From: a virus
DNA length: 64,000 bases
IMG/VR virus record: IMGVR_UViG_3300030102_004647
Location: 9,371-73,370 of that record
Strand: one strand, 5' to 3'
Positions 50,348 through 57,283 of this stretch are shown here, piece by piece. The position numbers and the translations under genes were made by a program. The notes under the pieces are model-generated. The model ran no database searches. It was given only the letters and a program-made list of their open reading frames with translations, and was not told the DNA's origin. How positions within the stretch are numbered: position 1 is the stretch's first letter; each line of letters starts with the position of its first letter.

Positions 50348-51369
50348 AATCTGCTCCAGTAATTAGAACCCCAGTCGGGGAGTTTTTGTGGGGGCCAACC
50401 TTCGGCACCCGACAACGCAATAAAGGACCGCCTCTTCGCATCTGACCAACGAGACCAGAAGGCACCCTTCGGAATTTCAATGTTTGTTCCTATTATTTTT
50501 CTACCGCCGGAGTTCCATCCAGATCCCCAAGAGTTCAGGATACAAACAACCGGCTCGCCCCAGGTATCGTGTGCAATTTGCCGGTCGTCAACGGCAATGA
50601 TAGCCATCGCATGGCTCCAACTGCCGGACCTCTTAGAGAATCCATACACATCTTTTTTACTGCTCCACCCTTCACCTCCGCAGGTCGATATGCCGTATCC
50701 ATTTGCAATCATGTCGCGAACTTCTTCAAAAGATCCGCAACTGGTTGCTTGTTTGATGGCGTGCTTCATCCCTTCCTGTTTGACTGTGTCGGGGGGAGAT
50801 GTTCGTCCCCACTTCCCTGCAAGAGATGCACTGTACTTTGTGAGGTCGAATCCGAAGTCGGGCCGGTAATCTTTACGAACCCACATTCCAGACTCGTTGA
50901 CAGCCACTCGACTTGCATGATGACAGCCCCATCCATCACCACCATGATCCCGCCACCAGTAGATTGCTTCCGTGGAGAGAACGCCATTCCGCTCCCCTAC
51001 TTCTGAAACAGCGGGCGGGCCTTCGATGATGCCGGTGTCTTCGTCCGGCTTACCAGCTACAATCTCGCATGCCAGGGTTAGCAGCTGGGCATTCTTAGTG
51101 GAGTGACTGACACAGTCGCCTCGCCTCTGTGCGGGTCCAGGCATTGCCTCCGGCCAGAGCATCTCGATGCACTTAAAAGGAATCGACAGCTTGCCTTTGG
51201 CAGAGTCGGCCAGTCCGAATGCATGAGCAGCGTCAGATGCGGATGCCCACTGCATCTCATCGTTGAATTTCTCTTCTTGTTCTGGATCTGCAAACACACC
51301 TTCAAAGCCACTCTCATAAGCTTTGACCAGACTGTTGACAGTCCTCACGTTCCTGAGTCGTCTTCTCAT
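50344..51369 (-). CDS. Papain-like (C1 family) cysteine protease in the lysis cassette
   Basis: 341 residues from the ATG at 51369, coupled by ATGA to the upstream stop; an ATG at 51384 is the alternative. Catalytic Cys in RRGDCVSHSTKN (C86), His in SWSHAMAIIAVDD (H253) and Asn in ILNSWGSGWN (N279), with N-S-W-G as in papain. There is no signal peptide, so it would need the holin or another route. It lies among membrane proteins and a holin-like gene, with no lysozyme, amidase or transglycosylase in the window, so it may be the lysis enzyme acting on a protein-rich envelope. Confidence 0.85.
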   Translation of the reverse strand: MRRRLRNVRTVNSLVKAYESGFEGVFADPEQEEKFNDEMQWASASDAAHAFGLADSAKGKLSIPFKCIEMLWPEAMPGPAQRRGDCVSHSTKNAQLLTLACEIVAGKPDEDTGIIEGPPAVSEVGERNGVLSTEAIYWWRDHGGDGWGCHHASRVAVNESGMWVRKDYRPDFGFDLTKYSASLAGKWGRTSPPDTVKQEGMKHAIKQATSCGSFEEVRDMIANGYGISTCGGEGWSSKKDVYGFSKRSGSWSHAMAIIAVDDRQIAHDTWGEPVVCILNSWGSGWNSGGRKIIGTNIEIPKGAFWSRWSDAKRRSFIALSGAEGWPPQKLPDWGSNYWSRL

Positions 51370-51836
51370 TGTCGTGTAGCCCATCCTAGAGATTTAAATA
51401 CATCGACAACCTGGGCACGATTCTCGTCGTTCAGCGGAACAACCTCGTCTCCAATTTGCAGAGTGATGTACCTGTCCACCGCTGTGTTGTAGCCAGGGAT
51501 GAAAGGGATCTGTCCGGCCTGAACTGCTAAAGCACCCGCCTGCTGATGAGTGTTGCGAACGTCTTGAGTGTTTGTCAGGATTTTTCGATCCGACCCGATG
51601 ACAGTCTCCAGTCCGAAAAACAACTTTCCAAGCTCGGGCTTGGCTTCGGGATGTTTAGACAACACCTCGATCACGGGGCCAAGCTCTTGCTGTTGTGCAG
51701 ACGTAGGCACATAGGCTGGATCTGTGTCGGATCCGTCTGGCAGGTTCGACAACAGCGGAACCAGCTTGAATATTAAATACATCACCAACGCAATTACTGG
51801 CGAGTAGCGGACTGCTTTCTTACCGTCCAAACTCAT
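51366..51836 (-). CDS. Membrane-anchored protein of the lysis cassette
   Basis: 156 residues. One N-terminal hydrophobic segment (YSPVIALVMYLIFKLVPLLS, about 11-30), a polar domain rich in Gln and Pro, and a C-terminal domain with DRYITLQIGDEVVPLNDEN. The bulk would be on one side of the inner membrane. It overlaps its neighbours by 4 bp. Unrecognised. Confidence 0.65.
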   Translation of the reverse strand: MSLDGKKAVRYSPVIALVMYLIFKLVPLLSNLPDGSDTDPAYVPTSAQQQELGPVIEVLSKHPEAKPELGKLFFGLETVIGSDRKILTNTQDVRNTHQQAGALAVQAGQIPFIPGYNTAVDRYITLQIGDEVVPLNDENRAQVVDVFKSLGWATRQ

Positions 51837-52135
51837 TTGGATCTCCTTGTGGATCTTGTTTTTGATTCGGGCTGCGACTTATGCGAAGACGGTTGTCGCC
51901 AATGATCCGCAATCACATCACCAGCGGCAACAACTGCCGCATACTCCTCGGGGCATCCTTCACAGGCTCGCATCAACTCGTTGATCAAATCCATGCGAAG
52001 TTGGAAGTCTCGGGGCGTGTGTATTTTTTTAGTCTCGGGGCCAAGTAAGTACTTGATGATGGGCGTCCAAAATATCGAGATGATCGACATTATGACTAAA
52101 CCCACGACAACCCATACCTCAATGCCTATGTTCAC
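51833..52135 (-). CDS. Single-TM protein of the lysis cassette
   Basis: 100 residues. An N-terminal transmembrane helix (VWVVVGLVIMSIISIFW, about 7-23) is followed by a helical region (FQLRMDLINELMRACEGCPEEY) and a basic Ser/Arg/Lys tail (SQPESKTRSTRRSK). Antiholin or holin partner is possible from its build. It is coupled to its neighbours by ATGA overlaps. Confidence 0.65.
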   Translation of the reverse strand: MNIGIEVWVVVGLVIMSIISIFWTPIIKYLLGPETKKIHTPRDFQLRMDLINELMRACEGCPEEYAAVVAAGDVIADHWRQPSSHKSQPESKTRSTRRSK

Positions 52136-52290
52136 AATTCGTCCTCCATGCTCGGAAAAGTGGGAGTCTCGTGTTTTGGAGACTTAAACTTTTTCAGGTT
52201 CCTAAAATTTTCTTGCTGTTCCTTCAAACAAGTAGAACACAAATCTAGTTTGTCATCTTCTCGGATCGCCTCGGTTGAACGCTTAGACAT
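52132..52290 (-). CDS. Small zinc-binding-like protein
   Basis: 52 residues from the ATG at 52290 (MSKRSTEAIREDDK). A CSTC pair sits near residue 19; the rest is basic and acidic with little structure by eye. It overlaps the nuclease-like gene by 8 bp. Unknown function. Confidence 0.5.
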   Translation of the reverse strand: MSKRSTEAIREDDKLDLCSTCLKEQQENFRNLKKFKSPKHETPTFPSMEDEL

Positions 52291-52705
52291 GTCGGTCCAT
52301 TGCCAGTAAACCGTCAGGGCCGATGTCCTCGTCCCGCATGCACAGCAAAAGGTCGTGGTAATTTTCCCCATGCTCTTTCGTCGTATCGACGACCTCCAAA
52401 TAAATGCCTGCCCGCTGACAAATGATTACACTCCGAAGGTAGTAAATTCTATCGAGAGGCTCATCCTTAGCCAACAGAATTATCCCAGGCTTTTTTTGGA
52501 GCAATGCAGAATAGAGTAAAGCCTGACCTGGGGCTTCTTTGTATTTCTTTAGCCATTCGACCTCGAAGGCATAGTCATCGGTGACCACGTCTGCACGCGC
52601 ACCGCAAAACGATTTGACTTCGGCCAGACCGCTTTTTTGTTGAGCAATCCATTTGCTCCAAGTGGTCTCTCTATCCGTCGATTTCGGGCGGGGGATCTGG
52701 GGCAT
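52283..52705 (-). CDS. PD-(D/E)xK nuclease-like protein
   Basis: 140 residues from the ATG at 52705 with AAAGGA before it. The core ARADVVTDDYAFEVEWLKKYKEAPGQALLYSALLQKKPGIILL carries D-(x)-EVEWLKK, followed by Q-A-x-x-Y, the order of a restriction-endonuclease-like fold. A short family widespread in phages and mobile elements; substrate unknown. It overlaps the DUF3310 gene by 35 bp. Confidence 0.65.
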   Translation of the reverse strand: MPQIPRPKSTDRETTWSKWIAQQKSGLAEVKSFCGARADVVTDDYAFEVEWLKKYKEAPGQALLYSALLQKKPGIILLAKDEPLDRIYYLRSVIICQRAGIYLEVVDTTKEHGENYHDLLLCMRDEDIGPDGLLAMDRHV

Positions 52706-53030
52706 TCCAATCCTTTGGTAGCGGACCATTCCACTTCTCAAACATCTTGATCGCTAGCTCTTCCTCAAGCTTGGCGTAGTGTGCAATCTTTTGAAGGTCT
52801 TGAACCTTTTTCTTTAACGCACTGAGTTGGGCAAGTCCTCGGGTCTCTGATCGAGAAGCATACTTGATGATGTTGCCCATATTGTATCCGATGCCGTTCA
52901 GCGTGATGTAAACCACCGGCTCGATTTCATAAGTCTTATAATGATCACCACCTACTTGGTATGTAAGGCTTTCCATATCTTTCGTAACACTTCCATAAGA
53001 CGATACGCCAGATTCTTGACATGTATCCAT
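52671..53030 (-). CDS. DUF3310 protein
   Basis: 119 residues from the ATG at 53030, with AAGGA about 10 nt ahead; an upstream start at 53093 would overlap the previous gene. The signature GGDHYKTYEIEPVVYITLNGIGYNMGNIIKYASR is typical of DUF3310 (SaV-like), small phage proteins often annotated as nucleotide kinase-like without proof. Confidence 0.75.
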   Translation of the reverse strand: MDTCQESGVSSYGSVTKDMESLTYQVGGDHYKTYEIEPVVYITLNGIGYNMGNIIKYASRSETRGLAQLSALKKKVQDLQKIAHYAKLEEELAIKMFEKWNGPLPKDWNAPDPPPEIDG

Positions 53031-53061
53031 GTTAAAGTTTTCCTTTTTTGCTTTCTTTTTT

Positions 53062-53679
53062 TTATACGCATGAGTACGGCCTGATTTTTTCATTGGTTAA
53101 GTATCGCAACCTCTCGTTGCTTACATCCCAAATATCGGGCCGATCATAGTCGTCTAACGCTATGATCTTACCTTGTAAAATATCACTAGGTATTTTTTCT
53201 GTGTCGTGATAGTCAAACACATAGAAGATTTCACAATCTTCACATGGAGAATAGCCCCCCGATTTTCGATGGGTCAGCAGATCTTTGACTAAGTTATGAA
53301 CTGCGATGTCAAAGGCATGATGAAAATCATTGCTGTCGTTGTGCGTGATTACAGAAGAGAATCCGTCTGCCTCTTGCAGCATATTGTGCAATCGTAAGTA
53401 TGCCGGAGATAGTTCGTCCTGGCAGTACGCAAGGTGTTCGTCAATAACCTTGGACCCTTGCGGAAACGATCTTGGATCGTGATAGGTGTAGTTCCAAATA
53501 TGAAAGTTCTCGATCTCCCAGTAGTTCATCGAGCGACGAAAAGATCGACGAAGCTCCACATCCTGCCCGCCGGTCAAGCAGACCACAGTGATGTTTGAGT
53601 CGGTGGCAAACAGTGAACCTCCATACAGCACTTCGTCTCCAGGTCGAGCAACGATCATCAAATGTGTAGCTTCACTCAT
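53062..53679 (-). CDS. LmbE/PIG-L-like deacetylase
   Basis: 205 residues from the ATG at 53679 with AGGA before it. The N-terminal LMIVARPGDEVLYGGS corresponds to the usual A-H-P-D-D-E motif of PIG-L zinc deacetylases, here A-R-P-G-D-E, so one zinc-site residue (His) and one Asp are changed. Later TGG and ITHNDSNDFHHAFDIAVHNLV (H-x-D/N-x-x-x-H) keep the distal histidine region. It may still act on N-acetylated sugars, or bind without catalysis. The GT25 gene overlaps it. Confidence 0.75.
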   Translation of the reverse strand: MSEATHLMIVARPGDEVLYGGSLFATDSNITVVCLTGGQDVELRRSFRRSMNYWEIENFHIWNYTYHDPRSFPQGSKVIDEHLAYCQDELSPAYLRLHNMLQEADGFSSVITHNDSNDFHHAFDIAVHNLVKDLLTHRKSGGYSPCEDCEIFYVFDYHDTEKIPSDILQGKIIALDDYDRPDIWDVSNERLRYLTNEKIRPYSCV

Positions 53680-54553
53680 CAGGTTGGTTCCTAAATCTTT
53701 CGGGATCCCAAGCTCCTTTGACGGCACCTTGGGGATACATCATTCTGCGAAGGTATGTCAGGATGTCGGAGTGTACGGGATCGGCATCGCTTTCGGCTGC
53801 TGGTTTATTTACCCACTCAATAATCTGTTGAATATCCAATTCGTTTTGTTCGTTGTCCAGTCCGAAGATATCCGACAACGCTGTCTGAGTCGTTGCCCAG
53901 TTCCCAGCGGTTCCATAGTCTACATCTTTGCCAAGCAGATCTGAATAGGATGCCCGCTGTGCGACTAGCATCGGCTCGAAAGAATAGAACGGCATTTGAC
54001 ATTGTGCATGCCATAGACCAAGGATTTCGTCTTGAACATAGTAGTCGATGTTGTTCAGGCATTCTCCGATCATCCACGCACCGACCTTCGGACGGAACAT
54101 GTAGCAATGCATGCCAGTCGCCCCCAAGCATTTGCCGATCTTTTCGTTGATCATGATCGGGCCGACCCTGTGAAAACATCCGGCATACGCCAGTCCGTAA
54201 TCGCGGGGGAGCATTTGATAATACTTCACAAAGTCATCGAGGAACGTGTCGGGGTTCAACGGGAACGCATCGTCCTCGAAGATTAGCACTTCGTCGTGTC
54301 CTGAGTTCAACGCTTCACGCATTACGGCAATATGTGAAAGCGAACAGGCAACTGATCCCGCACTGTGCGTCTCGTCTTCTCGATACTGACCAGCTTCAAG
54401 CGGGATCCCATCTTCGGCATCCCATGCTTGAAAGCGGTCAACGTCTGTGTTTAGTAATTCAACCCACACCTCCTCAAACTGCGACCAGCGATCAGGACGC
54501 CGGTCTAGGTTGATGCAATACACTGCATCGAATAGTTCGTTTAATACGTTCAT
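53672..54553 (-). CDS. GT25-type glycosyltransferase
   Basis: 293 residues. AVYCINLDRRPDRWSQFEEV at the N-terminus, AGSVACSLSHIAVMREAL and VLIFEDDAFPLNPDTF (the D-D motif) are the three main blocks of family 25 (LPS or collagen-like galactosyltransferases). The C-terminus is longer than in minimal members. It overlaps the LmbE-like gene by 8 bp, so the two are probably made together. Confidence 0.85.
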   Translation of the reverse strand: MNVLNELFDAVYCINLDRRPDRWSQFEEVWVELLNTDVDRFQAWDAEDGIPLEAGQYREDETHSAGSVACSLSHIAVMREALNSGHDEVLIFEDDAFPLNPDTFLDDFVKYYQMLPRDYGLAYAGCFHRVGPIMINEKIGKCLGATGMHCYMFRPKVGAWMIGECLNNIDYYVQDEILGLWHAQCQMPFYSFEPMLVAQRASYSDLLGKDVDYGTAGNWATTQTALSDIFGLDNEQNELDIQQIIEWVNKPAAESDADPVHSDILTYLRRMMYPQGAVKGAWDPERFRNQPDE

Positions 54554-54625
54554 TTGGTTAACATACTATAGTTTGGTCGAAAAACAACCGCTCCTCTACG
54601 GGCGAATATAAAGCCCCTGGTTGGG

Positions 54626-54871
54626 TCAAAACCCCCTTTCAAAACGGGCTTGAAAATCTTTGTTAGCTTCGATACGAGAATCGAAGTAGTTACCGCCCGC
54701 CCAGTTGGTGTCTCCCACCCCAACCCAACCCGTTACAAATCGAGCTTGAGTGGGGTCGGCGGGATGCAGGTCAACGAGAACGATATGTCCGGCTCGCGTT
54801 CCTTCTTTAGCGGGGATCAGGCTTGAGGCGACGATCATTCCGTCGATCCTTGGTAGGCAGTCTTGTGACAT
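54626..54871 (-). CDS. Small protein of unknown function
   Basis: 81 residues from the ATG at 54871 with AAAGGGAAAG before it, a variant of the leader used by the CCGATA units (ATACTTCAACAAAGGG). The protein begins MSQDCLPRIDGMIVASSL and is beta-rich (AGHIVLVDLHP, ARFVTGWVGVG). It follows a terminator, so it has either a promoter not seen or read-through expression. Unrecognised. Confidence 0.7.
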   Translation of the reverse strand: MSQDCLPRIDGMIVASSLIPAKEGTRAGHIVLVDLHPADPTQARFVTGWVGVGDTNWAGGNYFDSRIEANKDFQARFERGF

Positions 54872-54897
54872 TGTCTTTCCCTTTGTTGAAGTATCGT

Positions 54898-54926
54898 AAA
54901 AAAAGGTTGGGGGTGTTTCCACCCCC
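54898..54926 (-). terminator. Rho-independent terminator
   Basis: Minus strand GGGGGTG-GAAA-CACCCCC (7-bp perfect stem, GNRA-type loop), then AACCTTTTTTT. It stands 7 bp past the stop of the 65-residue gene. Confidence 0.92.
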
Positions 54927-54933
54927 GCACCTC

Positions 54934-55131
54934 TTAGCAAACTCTCTCTGGCGAATTGGGTCGATGACCAACGAATTTCCCCCGCCGTCGAGCGGCACGA
55001 TTGCCACGGCCAGGGATAAAGCTCGACTTCATCTTCTTTCGCTTTAACGCTCCCCAGCACATGCGGAACGAGTCAGACGAAAAACCATACTGTCGGCCAA
55101 TCCGCACAACAAACTGATAATCCTCTAACAT
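54934..55131 (-). CDS. 65-residue basic protein in its own transcription unit
   Basis: Begins MLEDYQFVVRIGRQYGFSSDSF at the ATG at 55131 behind CAACAAGGAGATGAGACA. Strongly basic (ALKRKKMKSSFIPGRGNRAARRRGKF), so nucleic-acid binding is likely. Promoter P5 lies 42 bp upstream and a terminator follows immediately. Its neighbour upstream on the same strand is the large ncRNA, whose terminal T-tract adjoins P5. Confidence 0.78.
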   Translation of the reverse strand: MLEDYQFVVRIGRQYGFSSDSFRMCWGALKRKKMKSSFIPGRGNRAARRRGKFVGHRPNSPERVC

Positions 55132-55172
55132 TGTCTCATCTCCTTGTTGAAGTATTGTTGACTGATGCCCTG

Positions 55173-55200
55173 ATTATACTACCGTTATCGGCAATGTAAA
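55173..55200 (-). promoter_or_regulatory. Promoter P5 with CCGATA spacer element
   Basis: TTTACA (55200-55195), 16-bp spacer containing TTGCCGATAACGGTAG, TATAAT (55178-55173). The T-tracts at the end of the ncRNA (55212-55230) stand directly upstream of the -35 and serve as A/T tract. Confidence 0.85.
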
Positions 55201-55211
55201 TCCCTAATCTT

Positions 55212-56247
55212 AAAAAAAAATAAAAAAAAAGTGGGTTCCTACTTCTGAGCAGGGTGTGAGTGAATATGCCCAGAGATTGCGGCGGCTTGTGCTTTAGGGG
55301 CTACGTTCCACTCAGGATCAATGTCCACTTTTGTGCTGCATCAGGTGGGACCGTATTAAGTTCCCAGCTGAGAGGTCTTATTTCAACCCTTCCCCATGTT
55401 CGCTCTGCATACCCCCTTCCGAACCTCTTACGAACTTAGGATCAACTCCCACGTTTGGACACTGCATAGTTTCGCTCCTCCCCACAACTGGATTGCACTC
55501 TTAGTGCGTGATGCCGAAGCACTCCCGTCACAGTTTGGCCCACTAATTAGCTCCGCACGGCCTGCCAGATTCGCACTGGAGGTCAGCTTCAAAGATCCGT
55601 ACTGGTTTATAGCATGAACCCACTCGATTGAATGACTAAGATCTTGAACCGAAACGGGGAGATTTTTGCTGATCAGGCTTATCAGGAGGCGTGTTCCGCT
55701 TTGTCTATCGCTTTCAACCCTCCTGCGAGATTGTCACACGTTCGCGATGTGCGAGTCCCGTCTGGCCGAATTACACGGCTCAAGATCTTAGCCACTCGGA
55801 GTGTATTGGATGGCTGACTCGTAGGGGAGTTCAACCCCCCGACACTGCATCCGAAAGTGAAACGCTGTAATACGTTTCAGGATGCGGTTGTTCAACATCG
55901 TCATGTCGAACCCCGATTGTCCATTTACTTTCAGAAGTTACATCAGTGCCGCTTGCACAAGCGAGCCATTCAATACACTCCATCGAGTGTGAGAGTAGCA
56001 GACTCAACGCTTCACTTCTCCGGTGCTTGACTGTAAGAGCTACTCCGGTCGAGGATTTTTAATCTTGCGAATCATGCCTCATGTTTTCACACTTTGCAGA
56101 AGCGTTGAGCTTGCTACTCTCGAAGTTTTGTCGTACTGGAAACCAGCCGGTGGGTACTTCTCCTCGACTCAATCGTCGTGACCCGTGAGTGATGTCGCTT
56201 GTTTCATTCCATGTAAGTGAGTCACTCAACTCACACTCAACTCTCAT
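55212..56247 (-). ncRNA. Large (about 1,035 nt) structured noncoding RNA
   Basis: No protein gene fits this stretch. A CCGATA promoter (56255-56282) puts the 5' end near 56247, and T9-A-T9 at 55230-55212 marks the 3' end. A terminal helix closes the molecule: 56229-56243 with 55247-55261 (13 of 15 pairs). Inner helices seen: 56099-56121 with 55991-56013 (21 of 23 pairs with a tandem AG/GA internal loop); 55777-55793 with 55634-55650 (17 pairs, two G-U); 55683-55689 with 55719-55725; hairpins 55975-55990, 55950-55963, 55890-55911, 55847-55885 (two stacked stems), 55824-55840, 55511-55522 (C-UUCG-G loop) and 55495-55507. Not a tRNA, rRNA or tmRNA that I can recognise. Size and build recall the phage-borne giant RNAs GOLLD and ROOL; identity with either is untested. 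Confidence 0.85.
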
Positions 56248-56254
56248 GTTCTTA

Positions 56255-56282
56255 ATATTACCATTATCGGAAGCATTGTCAA
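56255..56282 (-). promoter_or_regulatory. Promoter P6 of the ncRNA, with CCGATA spacer element
   Basis: TTGACA (56282-56277), 16-bp spacer ending CCGATAATGG, TAATAT (56260-56255). A second, inverted copy of the element (CCGATAGCGG on the plus strand, 56315-56324) and A/T-rich sequence lie upstream. There is no leader with ACAAGGA, as expected for an RNA that is not translated. Confidence 0.85.
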
Positions 56283-56283
56283 G

Positions 56284-56428
56284 AGAAATCCAGACAATCT
56301 GAGAAAATAGTTTGCCGATAGCGGTTTAACCCTATAAAACAAGGGAAAACTATTTTCAACTATTTTTAGAAAAGTGCAGATGTCTGCACATCCGTACAGG
56401 TAATTTTTCCGTTTTCGGATGATTGAAA
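56284..56428 (-). promoter_or_regulatory. Upstream control region of the ncRNA promoter
   Basis: 145 bp with no gene. In order on the minus strand: a small TCCG-AAAA-CGGA stem next to the stop of the GT-like gene; the 16-bp palindrome GTGCAGATGTCTGCAC (56374-56389); A/T tracts; the CCCTTGTTTTATAGGG element (56330-56345); and an inverted CCGATAGCGG (56315-56324). Confidence 0.6.
56374..56389. promoter_or_regulatory. Copy of the dispersed 16-bp palindrome
   Basis: GTGCAGATGTCTGCAC on the plus strand, about 90 bp upstream of the ncRNA -35. The minus strand continues with TTTTCT, so it could also act as a weak terminator for the gene at 56429-57283. Confidence 0.6.
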
Positions 56429-57283
56429 TTAGGTTGACACTGTTTCCAAATGATTTAAAAGATCTTGAAGACCTTGTGATCTTTGCGAACCTCTCAACAA
56501 ATTATGTCGATCACCTTCGGGATTGCCGGAGGGTAATCTGCAAATGTATCCGATGAGTTTTACTTCACCATAAAACTTTGAAGGATCTTGAACTGCTTTC
56601 TTTCTCATCTCTGGTGCCCAGTGATCCCACAGCCCTAACAAACCAAGTCGGTACAACAACTCTACTTTGTCGGCGTTGCCATACATGCAATCTTCGTTGA
56701 ACTCTTTGTCGTGATGCTTTGTGAATGCAAGTTGTAACTCTGTCATGCCAATGCTTCGGTGTGTTCCGAAATCATATTCTGATTTTAGAATCGGCGGGTC
56801 GGTCAAAAAAGTATCGATGTTGGCAACTCTCCATGTTGGGAAAGCAAAGTACCCGTCTTCAGGATTGTCTTCTGCTAACATGCGAAACTGCATCCAACCG
56901 TCTTCTCTAAAAAACATCCCGCCGTCTTCGGGGCAACACACATCTGCACCATGATCGAAACTAATATCGAGGCAATGATTGCGTGCCCGATTTACGTTAG
57001 TGATATATTTTAATTTCGCACTGGCAGATGGAAGGCTATCGAACTCCTCACGGAAAAAAGGAATGTGATAAATACATTCTTTGGGAACTCCGTGTTCATG
57101 CAACAAGTTGACGATGTTTATACATTTTCGATTGTCAACGATTCGGTTCAGCAACCACATCTTGCGGGTCATGCCAAACTCTTTTTCATTCTCAAGGATG
57201 TACTTCAAATTCTGAAGCGTCTGCCCCTTCGGATGTCTGGGGGGAAGATCGTTTCCAAGTATTCGCCACAGGTCAAACTTCAT
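56429..57283 (-). CDS. Glycosyltransferase-like protein
   Basis: 284 residues. The N-terminus DLWRILGNDLPPRHPKGQTLQNLKYILENEKEF...MWLLNRIVD is a conserved opening in a family of GT-A-like proteins near polysaccharide genes. Then NRARNHCLDISFDHGADVCCPEDGGMFF takes the place of the G-A-x-x-x-x-x-D-D block of GT2 enzymes. First strand and acidic site are consistent with sugar transfer, but the enzyme class is inferred. Overlaps the next upstream gene by 1 bp. Confidence 0.65.
   Translation of the reverse strand: MKFDLWRILGNDLPPRHPKGQTLQNLKYILENEKEFGMTRKMWLLNRIVDNRKCINIVNLLHEHGVPKECIYHIPFFREEFDSLPSASAKLKYITNVNRARNHCLDISFDHGADVCCPEDGGMFFREDGWMQFRMLAEDNPEDGYFAFPTWRVANIDTFLTDPPILKSEYDFGTHRSIGMTELQLAFTKHHDKEFNEDCMYGNADKVELLYRLGLLGLWDHWAPEMRKKAVQDPSKFYGEVKLIGYICRLPSGNPEGDRHNLLRGSQRSQGLQDLLNHLETVST

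Noticed and set aside
55634-55650. GGTTCAAGATC in the ncRNA as a tRNA T-loop
   Set aside because: No acceptor or anticodon arm at the right distances, and the segment pairs fully with 55777-55793.
55396-55817. Two plus-strand open frames opposite the ncRNA
   Set aside because: No promoter or ribosome binding site on that strand; codon pattern unlike the phage's genes; they run against the helices of the RNA.
56059-56247. 62-codon open frame at the 5' end of the ncRNA region
   Set aside because: It has no ribosome binding site, starts at the transcript's first bases and lies over paired segments (56099-56121, 56229-56243). Protein-like composition is not convincing.
55212-56247. tmRNA, RNase P RNA or group I/II intron as identity of the RNA
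   Set aside because: No tag-peptide frame with alanine tRNA-like ends, no recognisable RNase P core, and no split gene or intron-encoded protein at either side.
23307-56389. The 16-bp palindrome as a general terminator
   Set aside because: Only the copies at 23307 and 56374 are followed by T-rich sequence on the transcribed strand; those at 43783, 46477 and 63521 are not.
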